Origin: Desulfamplus sp.
GTDB taxonomy: Bacteria > Desulfobacterota > Desulfobacteria > Desulfobacterales > Desulfobacteraceae
Assembly (NCBI GenBank): GCA_015233755.1
Contig: JADFXA010000008.1
Span: 1 to 21,801, forward strand
DNA length: 21,801 bases
Reading direction: 5' to 3'
Shown here: piece after piece, positions 8,398-14,446 of the stretch
Layout: the number at the start of each line of letters is the position of its first letter
Numbering within the stretch: position 1 is the stretch's first letter
Position numbers and translations under genes: made by a program
Notes under the pieces: generated by a model
What the model saw: only the letters and a program-made list of their open reading frames with translations
The model's database searches: none
Told to the model about the DNA's origin: nothing

Positions 8398-10020
8398 TTA
8401 ATGAACAGAACAGACCATGCAAGGATCAAATGATCTTATCACATGACCTGCCTCAATAAGATTATCTGGATTTTTAATCTCAGTTCCAATAAGAGCCTCT
8501 TCCCAAGGTCCTCTTATTTTATTGCTATCTCTTGGAGAACCATTCCAAGCACTTGGCGTTATTATCTGATAGTGTTCTATCTTCCTGTTTTTTATAGATA
8601 CCCAATGCCCTAAAGCACCTCGTGCAGCTTGAATAGTACCGACACCTTCTCCATCTGGAATATCTTTGACGCTAAAATAAAAAGGGGCTTTTTTATTGAC
8701 CATCAACTCATCTAACCATATCTCCATAACAGGTAAAAGCATTGCTGGACGAACAATTCTGGCAAGTTCCCTTACCATTGCATTTGCACCTTGTTCTCTT
8801 ATCATATCTTGAAAAAGTGGAATCTCTTGAACCACCATCTCAGCAAGAGGCCCTGTTTCAGCAGGCAGAGCATTATAACGAGGTGCTTTTGTCCATGAAT
8901 ATTGATCTCCGCTTTTACCAGAGGCATAGGGTTTTGTGCTGCCCTTAAAAGGGTGGGAAGAGAAACTGTTTTTATTAGGTTCAATGTAGGAACCAGAATA
9001 TTGTTGAAGTAAAGATGGTTGAGTAGTTGCAGATAATCTTTTAGATAAAGATGTTTGAATATCATCATTAACATGATGGTTATGATACCAAGAATGGGAT
9101 ATATCTTCTGAAACTTTTAATTGATCAAATGGCTCAACTGTTGTGCCTATTGCAAAGCCAGACCCTATAAAGCGTCCTCCTCTTTTGGCATTAACTGTAG
9201 TTGATTGAGGTAAAAGAAGACTTCCATAAGAGATAAAATTTTGATGCCCTTTACCAATTTTATCTATACCAGCGTGCATTGCAAATTTAAGAAAAAATTC
9301 AACTTCGCTTTTGCTTTTTTTATGATTATTTCTTTCTCTCTCTTCAAGCCATTCATAAAGCTCTTTAAGGGTTGTAATAGCATTCCATCTTTCAATAGAA
9401 CATCCAAGAATATTTTTTTCATACCACTTTTTAAAGTTGTTTATAATCATTTTGCATTGCAATATTTTATGTACTTCAGGAATTGATGTAACTCCTCCTG
9501 GAACCATAAAAGATGTATGCGGCCACTGACCTCCAATGATGGCAATAACCTTAATAATTCCTTTAGTTTCCTTAATAACTTCTATAACAGAAGAACCTTT
9601 TAGGGGTTCATATCGGCTAAATGCCTCTTGGAAAAGGGGGTGGTTATTGTAAACGGCTTGGTTAGCAAAATCAGCCATATACATAAGTACGGATTGCCGC
9701 ATGTCGCTTTGAATTGTCTCTGCCATAAGTGCAATATTGCAAAGACGTATGGCATTATCAGGCAGAACAACTCCAGTAATCACATCTAAAGCTCCCACTG
9801 CAGCGGTCAAATGGCTTAAACTGCATATGCCGCATATCCTTGGAGTTATAACAAGACCATCTAATACTCCACGCCCTGTCATCATCTCTTCAAATCCTCG
9901 ATACATAGTACCACAGCTCCAAGCATCTGTGATAACTCCATCTATCACATCTACACGAACCTCAAGATCACCCTCTACACGATTTAAAGGGATATTAATA
10001 TTTTTGATAATATTTGGCAT
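8398..10020 (-). CDS. [NiFe]-hydrogenase large subunit, regulatory (HoxC/HupV) type, without C-terminal peptide
   Basis: Carries the NiFe(CN)2CO site that splits or senses H2. The L1 motif is RICGICSLSH at residues 61-70 (C63, C66) and the L2 motif is DPCMVCSVH at 532-540 (C534, C537, H540), giving all four cysteine ligands. NRVEGDLEV (13-21) near the start fits group 2 enzymes and HoxC/HupV. The protein stops right after H540, so there is no peptide for the maturation endopeptidase to remove, as known for regulatory hydrogenases and a few others. An insertion of about 35-45 residues lies near 315-356. I chose ATG 10020 (GAGAGG 5 nt upstream) over an in-frame TTG at 10050. No small-subunit gene lies on either side; upstream is an IS200 remnant. 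It leads an operon with a PAS kinase and a diguanylate cyclase. The hydrogenase assignment is firm; the sensory role is inferred. Confidence 0.92.
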   Translation of the reverse strand: MPNIIKNINIPLNRVEGDLEVRVDVIDGVITDAWSCGTMYRGFEEMMTGRGVLDGLVITPRICGICSLSHLTAAVGALDVITGVVLPDNAIRLCNIALMAETIQSDMRQSVLMYMADFANQAVYNNHPLFQEAFSRYEPLKGSSVIEVIKETKGIIKVIAIIGGQWPHTSFMVPGGVTSIPEVHKILQCKMIINNFKKWYEKNILGCSIERWNAITTLKELYEWLEERERNNHKKSKSEVEFFLKFAMHAGIDKIGKGHQNFISYGSLLLPQSTTVNAKRGGRFIGSGFAIGTTVEPFDQLKVSEDISHSWYHNHHVNDDIQTSLSKRLSATTQPSLLQQYSGSYIEPNKNSFSSHPFKGSTKPYASGKSGDQYSWTKAPRYNALPAETGPLAEMVVQEIPLFQDMIREQGANAMVRELARIVRPAMLLPVMEIWLDELMVNKKAPFYFSVKDIPDGEGVGTIQAARGALGHWVSIKNRKIEHYQIITPSAWNGSPRDSNKIRGPWEEALIGTEIKNPDNLIEAGHVIRSFDPCMVCSVH

Positions 10021-10059
10021 GGAAACCTCTCGTTTACTCCTAAAATTCAAGCTTATTTG

Positions 10060-10075
10060 AAGATATAACTATCTT
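10060..10075. repeat. Short inverted repeat between the hydrogenase gene and the IS remnant
   Basis: Perfect 6-bp arms AAGATA/TATCTT with a 4-nt loop lie 40 nt above the hydrogenase ATG and 19 nt before the open frame of the tnpA remnant. This is where a left-end hairpin of an IS200-type element, or an operator of the hydrogenase operon, could be. The following stretch to about 10092 is almost pure A/T and could include a promoter, but I could not fix -35/-10 boxes. Confidence 0.3.
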
Positions 10076-10093
10076 TAGTATATATATATTTAA

Positions 10094-10354
10094 TGTTCTC
10101 TATCTATTCGAGAAGTTACTTTAAACCATACTAAATGGGATTGCAAATATCATGTTCTATTTATTCTGAAGTATCGAAGAAAAACACTCTTAAAAAAGCA
10201 AGATTCTACAGAAAAGGATCTCTTGGGAAGGGAATGTTTTGTCAACACAATTGAAAGGGATGATAATGTGATAAGAGAATATATTTGGCATCAGGAAGAG
10301 AAAGAGGGCTTGAATAACGAAAGTTGTGGGAATAAATGTGCATTTAGGCATTAA
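10094..10354 (+). pseudogene. tnpA: IS200/IS605-type transposase (tnpA) with a large internal deletion
   Basis: I translated this frame by hand; it is open for 86 codons to the TAA at 10352-10354. Residues from 10121 on, LNHTKWDCKYHVLFILKYRR, match the start of IS200-type Y1 transposases (pattern xHTxWxCKYHxxFxxKYRR). The later part, CFVNTIERDDNVIREYIWHQ followed by EEKEGLN, matches their C-terminal catalytic region, including the YxxxQ-type tyrosine motif in IREYIWHQ. The roughly 80 residues between them, which hold the HUH metal-binding motif, are missing. The junction is near 10195-10230. It cannot be an active transposase. There is no ATG in frame; alternative starts are unclear. Together with the hairpins on both sides (10060-10075, 10359-10407) it looks like a non-autonomous derivative of an IS200/IS605 element. 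Confidence 0.8.
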
Positions 10355-10358
10355 CAAA

Positions 10359-10407
10359 GCTGCTTGTGAGCGAGTAAAATAACAAAAAACAACAGCTCAC
10401 AAGCAGC
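10359..10407. repeat. 13-bp perfect inverted repeat after the tnpA remnant
   Basis: Arms GCTGCTTGTGAGC (10359-10371) and GCTCACAAGCAGC (10395-10407) are perfectly complementary around a 23-nt, A-rich loop. It begins 4 nt after the tnpA stop codon, where IS200/IS605 elements carry their right-end hairpin. A transcription terminator is another possibility, but no T-run follows on either strand. Confidence 0.6.
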
Positions 10408-10543
10408 CCACCTTGGAAGGCTCTGGCTTTATCGCAGGACTATTAAGTTATATTTTTAATAAACATAAATTTTAATATAATCAATGGGTTATATTTTAAT
10501 TCCTCCTAAAACATAATATTTAGGTTAGAATCTAATAACCCTG
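10408..10543. other. AT-rich gap with no recognisable gene
   Basis: The 136 nt between the IS-type hairpin and the stop codon of the small secreted protein are AT-rich and show no ORF. An isolated perfect Shine-Dalgarno-like sequence, AGGAGGA on the minus strand (10501-10507), has no start codon at a usable distance. A weak hairpin GGTTA/TAACC just after the secreted protein's stop codon may help end its transcript. Confidence 0.3.
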
Positions 10544-11143
10544 TTAGTTACTTGGGCTGACTGTCCATATTACCTCAACTATGCCGTTAAAAAAGGTATT
10601 CTTAAATAGCCCTGTGAAAACATCTCGGGTAAGAATATTCGTATTGCCGTAATAATCGCTAATGTCATCGTTGAAAAACTGGATCACCTCTTTAGCAACC
10701 TCAACCCAACAAATGTTTGTGTCGCTATACGGGCGTTGTTCATTATAAGTGGCAACGAAAAAAGGATTTTTCTTTAGAGCTATCTGGAAGTGTTTCTCTA
10801 TGGCATCAGCCGAACTAATCCCCCAAGGATTAATTTTGGGAGAGGTTACCTGAGTTCCGTTTGGTCTAAAAACTCTAATTACAAGAGTTTCATTGCCGAA
10901 AACCCATCTTCGCAACAGGACAGCGGCGAGTGAATTTGCAACGTCATCTCTGGATATGTTTAAATCGATAACATAATTTCCTGGACTTTGTTCAACTACT
11001 TCCCCGACATCTACCAATGGGCTGGCTCCCACACTGTTGAAAAGCTGCCGTTGAAGCTGATATGGCGGTGCACTCAGAGACCAGACGTTAGTGTTCATAA
11101 AAAGCATAGTGATGCAAAAAACTATAAATGCCTTTATTTTCAT
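10544..11143 (-). CDS. Small exported protein of unknown family
   Basis: I do not recognise this 199-residue protein. The start at ATG 11143 is set by AAGGATGAG upstream and by the signal peptide that then begins the protein: MKIKAFIVFCITMLFMNTNV, with cleavage likely after about residue 22-25 (WSLSA). The frame is open further upstream to 11254 but that would bury the signal peptide and overlap the preceding gene. The mature part has mixed alpha/beta character and contains VLLRRWVFGNETLVIRVFRP, two single cysteines at most, and no lipobox, so it is probably periplasmic. Local stretches look somewhat richer in G+C than the neighbours. It lies 92 nt after the acyl-CoA synthetase on the same strand, separated by a hairpin, and next to an IS remnant, so it may have been gained separately. 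Confidence 0.7.
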   Translation of the reverse strand: MKIKAFIVFCITMLFMNTNVWSLSAPPYQLQRQLFNSVGASPLVDVGEVVEQSPGNYVIDLNISRDDVANSLAAVLLRRWVFGNETLVIRVFRPNGTQVTSPKINPWGISSADAIEKHFQIALKKNPFFVATYNEQRPYSDTNICWVEVAKEVIQFFNDDISDYYGNTNILTRDVFTGLFKNTFFNGIVEVIWTVSPSN

Positions 11144-11196
11144 TATCTCATCCTTTTGGTTTAGTTTGAAATTTGATAGTAATATTAATTCATAAT

Positions 11197-11220
11197 GGTT
11201 TAAAATGTAAATTTTAAACC
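11197..11220. repeat. 10-bp inverted repeat after the acyl-CoA synthetase gene
   Basis: Perfect 10-bp arms GGTTTAAAAT/ATTTTAAACC with a 4-nt loop sit 15 nt past the synthetase stop codon and 53 nt above the secreted protein's ATG. As RNA it would form a mostly A-U hairpin, possibly a weak terminator or attenuator between the two genes; as DNA it could be an operator for the secreted protein gene. Confidence 0.45.
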
Positions 11221-11235
11221 ATGTTGTTTTTAATT

Positions 11236-13584
11236 CTAAAATTTTCTCAACCACCTACTATATTTACACATACCAGATAGAGCTTTTACAGCCCTTTCTG
11301 GTGATGGAAAGAAAAGCCCACTGTATTTACAGCCATCAACTCGATAAAGTGTTTTGGTTGTGCTGTCAGTCAAAAGGCTTACACCCAGAACTGGCTTTTC
11401 ATATTTTTCTGTTAATTTAATAACATGAGAGACATACTCACTTTCAAAATCAATCAACATATCTCTTAAAGGTGTAAGGCTCTCTCTTGAGTGTGCTGGG
11501 TCAACCTTAGCGATTGAGTCAACCATCTTTTCAATAAAAATCCTCTTGCCATGAATACCAAGATGGATTACAGCATCACACCCGTCCCACTTCAATAGCT
11601 CTTCAAGAGCAACCTTTGGAATATTGGGATCGTTTTCTCCAACAATATCAACAGGATTAGCATGACTCCAATAATCTGGCAAAAGTGGGTTAAGGGTCTT
11701 GATAATGTCTGGTGAAAGTGTCGGTACTTCAAGGTTATGCTCAGCACATAAATCTGATGTAACAACCCCCCAGCCTCCGCCAAGTGTCATAATTGCGACT
11801 CTGTTTCCCTTTGGAAGCGGCATTGATGAGAAAAGAGCCGACATATCAAGCAGATCCATTGGCTGCCCAACCTCAATAATTCCAGCTTGTTTAAATGCGG
11901 AAGCTGTAACTTTTGCGTTTGAGGCTAATGCACCTGTATGGCTTGCAGCAGCTTTTCGACCAATATCTGTCCTTCCTCCTGTAAGAACTATTACAGGTTT
12001 TTTTTCTGAAACCCTCTTTGCACTCTCAAAGAATCGTCTCCCATCTTTTACGCTCTCAATATAAAGAACCACAGATTTTGTCTTTTCATCAATCTCAAAA
12101 AGCTCCATATAATCTTCAATAGTAACCATAGCTTCATTACCAGAACCAGAAAAAGCCCTGATACCAATTCCTTGCTGTTCAGCAAAAGCAAGAAGCTGAG
12201 TTCCCATGTTGCCAGATTGACAGATTAAAGCGGTTGAGCCAGGAAGAGGATGAACATGAGCACCGCTGCAAGCAAAATCTATATGAGGATTGCATATTCC
12301 CATAGTATTTGGACCAAGAACAATCATTCCAGATTGAGCAGCTTTTTCAACAACTTCACGCTCAAGTTTTAAACCATTTTCTCCAGTTTCGCTAAAACCA
12401 GATGTGATTAATAAGATACCTTTTGCATTTTTAGCTTTAAGCTGCGGAATGGTCTCAAGGACTTTGTTTGCAGGAAGAGTTACAACAGCAAGGTCAATAT
12501 CTGACTCAATATCGCTAATTGATGGGTAAACATGCTGACCGACAATTGTGCCGCCTTTTGGATTGACAAGATAGATTTTGCCTTTGAATTTGCCGCTTAA
12601 AGCATTTGTTAAGAGCATGTGTCCCCATTTCCCAAGCGTTCCAGAAGCTCCAACAAATGCAACAGATTTTGGATAGAAAAGAGAGGCAAGTTGAACTTTA
12701 TCAACAGGCGGCCTTGTGTTCCCATTTATTGATGGGGTTAATGGGGTTGTTATTGCAGAAATAGAACTTAATTCTTTATCTACACCTGTCTCTAAAGGTT
12801 TTCCTGTAATTTGTCCCGCTGCCACAACATCTTTTATTATAAGCGCATCGACAGCTACAAGTTGACCATCTGATGTTGCAATAAGAGGGTTTATATCAAC
12901 CTCTTTGATTTCAGGTAAGCTTAGAGCAATTTTTGAGAGACCTGATAAAACCGATTTTATCTGCTCTTTATCAATTGCCTTTTCTCCTCTAAAATTTCCA
13001 AACATAGTTTTGGATGAAATCTCATTTATCATCTCCTCAATATCCCAATCTGTTAAAGGAGCAAGCCTAAAAGAGACATCTTTTAATGCTTCAGTAAATA
13101 TCCCACCGAGACCAAACATGATTACAGGGCCATACTGAGGGTCACGAAACATGCCAGCAACAAGCTCACGTTTACCTTTGACCATTGGTTGAATTAAAAT
13201 TCCCTCAAGCTCTTCTCCGCCTATTTCAACAATTGAACTCACAGCTTTTTTGAGTTCGTCATGGTCAGAAATGCCAACATAGACAAGCCCCATCTCACTT
13301 TTATGTGCAAATTTACTTCCAACACCTTTTACAACTAACTTCTCTACAGAATCAGAAGGAAAGCCAAGTATTGAAGCAGCATTAACAGCCTCTTCTTGGT
13401 TTTTTACCCTTATCTCATTTACAACTGGAATTCCATACTGTTGTAAAATAGCTTTGGCTTCATCTTCACAAAGAGTCTGAATGGATTTGGCTCTATTTTC
13501 GCAAACAGCTTCTTGCTTGATAGCGTTGGCTTCACAAAAAGTTTGGTTAGAAACAGCCGTTGTCTGTGTAATTGTATGATTCAT
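11236..13584 (-). CDS. ADP-forming acyl-CoA synthetase, fused beta-alpha subunits
   Basis: Interconverts acyl-CoA + ADP + Pi with acid + CoA + ATP (acetyl-CoA synthetase ADP-forming/acyl-CoA synthetase family), in the cytoplasm. The 782 residues carry an ATP-grasp domain first (about 40-250) with H94 in KFAHKSEMG, GLGGIFTEAL (158-167) and the metal-binding DINPL (230-234). The alpha part follows: a CoA-binding Rossmann domain (VAFVGASGTLGKWG, 308-321), QSGNMGTQ (456-463) and the phosphohistidine motif SHTGALAS with H549, equivalent to succinyl-CoA synthetase His246. Both relay histidines are present, so it should be active. The first 45 residues form an unusual tandem repeat. ATG 13584 overlaps the tetR stop by 4 nt and GAGGTG precedes it, so it is translationally coupled to tetR. 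Substrate (acetate, branched or aromatic acid) cannot be told. Confidence 0.92.
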   Translation of the reverse strand: MNHTITQTTAVSNQTFCEANAIKQEAVCENRAKSIQTLCEDEAKAILQQYGIPVVNEIRVKNQEEAVNAASILGFPSDSVEKLVVKGVGSKFAHKSEMGLVYVGISDHDELKKAVSSIVEIGGEELEGILIQPMVKGKRELVAGMFRDPQYGPVIMFGLGGIFTEALKDVSFRLAPLTDWDIEEMINEISSKTMFGNFRGEKAIDKEQIKSVLSGLSKIALSLPEIKEVDINPLIATSDGQLVAVDALIIKDVVAAGQITGKPLETGVDKELSSISAITTPLTPSINGNTRPPVDKVQLASLFYPKSVAFVGASGTLGKWGHMLLTNALSGKFKGKIYLVNPKGGTIVGQHVYPSISDIESDIDLAVVTLPANKVLETIPQLKAKNAKGILLITSGFSETGENGLKLEREVVEKAAQSGMIVLGPNTMGICNPHIDFACSGAHVHPLPGSTALICQSGNMGTQLLAFAEQQGIGIRAFSGSGNEAMVTIEDYMELFEIDEKTKSVVLYIESVKDGRRFFESAKRVSEKKPVIVLTGGRTDIGRKAAASHTGALASNAKVTASAFKQAGIIEVGQPMDLLDMSALFSSMPLPKGNRVAIMTLGGGWGVVTSDLCAEHNLEVPTLSPDIIKTLNPLLPDYWSHANPVDIVGENDPNIPKVALEELLKWDGCDAVIHLGIHGKRIFIEKMVDSIAKVDPAHSRESLTPLRDMLIDFESEYVSHVIKLTEKYEKPVLGVSLLTDSTTKTLYRVDGCKYSGLFFPSPERAVKALSGMCKYSRWLRKF
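13438..13536 (-). repeat. Three 11-residue repeats in the synthetase N-terminus
   Basis: Residues 17-49 of the acyl-CoA synthetase read as three units beginning CEANA, CENRA and CEDEA, with cysteines at 17, 28 and 39, exactly 11 residues apart. The third unit runs into the normal family start (AKAILQQYGIPV). The underlying 33-nt units have diverged at the DNA level, so this is a protein-level repeat rather than a fresh tandem duplication. Confidence 0.6.
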
Positions 13585-14177
13585 TTTTTTGCACCTCTAA
13601 ATATAATGTTGCAGATATGTTCTGATACCTTATCAGTATCCAATTCTTTACCAAAAATAACCTCTCCAAGGCATGCGTGTTCAATCGAACCAAGTATCAC
13701 CTGACGCAGAGCATGAGGATCAATATCCTCTTTTATCTCACCATCTTTTATCCCTTGATTGATAATATCTAAAATTGTGCGGGAGTATATTTTAACCATG
13801 TCGTAAGCATCGCTTTCAAAGTAGTTAGGGGAGTTTCTCACCTCAAGAAGCAGTATTCTTGCAAATACACGGTTGATAGAGTAGCTTTTAAGTGTGGTCT
13901 TAATTATTATTGATAGTTTTTCAATGTTTGATTTACGGGTCTCAATCTTCGATACAATATAATTTTGAAAAGTTTGAAAATGTCCGTTAAGCACCTGATA
14001 TAGAAGGTCTTTTTTATCCTTAAAATATTTGTATATTAACCCTTCAGTAACCCCTGCTGTTGTTGCAATATCAGCAGTTGTAATTGAGTGAAAATCTTTT
14101 TCCCTCATAAGTTCCGAAAGGGCGTTCATAATTTTTATCTTTCCGGGTGGATAGCTTTTTTTCTGTTCAGATTCCAT
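13581..14177 (-). CDS. TetR-family transcriptional regulator
   Basis: A 198-residue DNA-binding protein with an N-terminal TetR helix-turn-helix (about 15-60): ALSELMREKDFHSITTADIA then AGVTEGLIYKYFKDKKDLLY. The C-terminal helical ligand domain is unassigned. It overlaps the acyl-CoA synthetase start by 4 nt, so the natural reading is a local repressor that responds to an acyl-CoA or the acid itself. A 22-bp perfect palindrome lying over the promoter 16 nt above its ATG supports autoregulation of the two-gene operon. The ATG at 14177 has a GGGA ribosome-site core about 9 nt upstream. Ligand identity is inference only. Confidence 0.92.
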   Translation of the reverse strand: MESEQKKSYPPGKIKIMNALSELMREKDFHSITTADIATTAGVTEGLIYKYFKDKKDLLYQVLNGHFQTFQNYIVSKIETRKSNIEKLSIIIKTTLKSYSINRVFARILLLEVRNSPNYFESDAYDMVKIYSRTILDIINQGIKDGEIKEDIDPHALRQVILGSIEHACLGEVIFGKELDTDKVSEHICNIIFRGAKK

Positions 14178-14192
14178 AATTTTATTCCCAAT

Positions 14193-14246
14193 AAATAGGT
14201 TAGTAATACTTACTTACCTTAGTGAGTAAGTATTACTAACCTATTT
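14193..14246. promoter_or_regulatory. Large palindromic operator upstream of tetR
   Basis: Two perfectly complementary 22-bp arms, 14193-14214 and 14225-14246, flank a 10-nt spacer. Each arm contains AGGTTAGTAATACTTACT or its complement, and an inner pair CTTACTTACC/GTGAGTAAG resembles a separate half-site pair, so several TetR dimers could bind. It overlaps the predicted -10 box of the tetR-synthetase operon, as expected for a repressor site. As DNA or RNA it could also form a strong hairpin. Confidence 0.75.
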
Positions 14247-14258
14247 TAATTAAGTCAA
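14230..14258 (-). promoter_or_regulatory. Predicted sigma-70-type promoter of the tetR-acyl-CoA synthetase operon
   Basis: On the minus strand TTGACT (14253-14258; 5 of 6 bases of the -35 consensus) is followed after 17 nt by TAATAC (14230-14235), a weak -10. The -10 box lies inside the right arm of the palindrome, so bound repressor would block it. The -35 box is the stronger evidence. Confidence 0.5.
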
Positions 14259-14382
14259 GAAAAATGTGTGATTCTAATAAATATCTTATATTATTATTTA
14301 CTTGCAGATAAAAAATTGGGGTGGAGTAACTTGAGATGCATTATTTCTCTAAGTGGGAATTGATTAAGCTTTTTATATTTAA

Positions 14383-14410
14383 GTAGAGACACACTGTCGA
14401 GTGTCTCTAC
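14383..14410 (-). terminator. Probable terminator hairpin of the Mla operon
   Basis: Perfect 10-bp arms GTAGAGACAC/GTGTCTCTAC with an 8-nt loop lie about 37 nt past the mlaD stop codon. On the minus strand the stem is followed by CTTAAATAT, only a poor T-run, so termination efficiency is uncertain. It also sits above the tetR promoter region and may insulate the two operons. Confidence 0.55.
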
Positions 14411-14446
14411 AATTTAGATAACTTGAGGCGGGAACTACTATTAGAT

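Noticed and set aside
8802..9074. 90-residue minus-strand ORF inside the hydrogenase gene
   Set aside because: It is in another frame of a well-supported gene, has no ribosome site or family features.
10021..10050. Upstream TTG start for the hydrogenase large subunit (10 extra residues)
   Set aside because: ATG 10020 has GAGAGG five nt upstream and gives the usual short lead to NRVEGDLEV.
10021..10120. Tail of a hydrogenase small-subunit gene upstream of the large subunit
   Set aside because: All three minus-strand frames were read; none shows small-subunit cysteine motifs and each closes quickly.
10501..10507. Isolated AGGAGGA ribosome site on the minus strand
   Set aside because: No start codon lies within normal distance and the next frames close at once.
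11144..11254. Longer N-terminus for the exported protein
   Set aside because: It would overlap the acyl-CoA synthetase gene, place 37 residues before a clear signal peptide and ignore the AAGGATGAG site before ATG 11143.
11699..12064. 121-residue plus-strand ORF opposite the acyl-CoA synthetase gene
   Set aside because: It is antisense to strongly conserved synthetase motifs and looks like a frame shadow.
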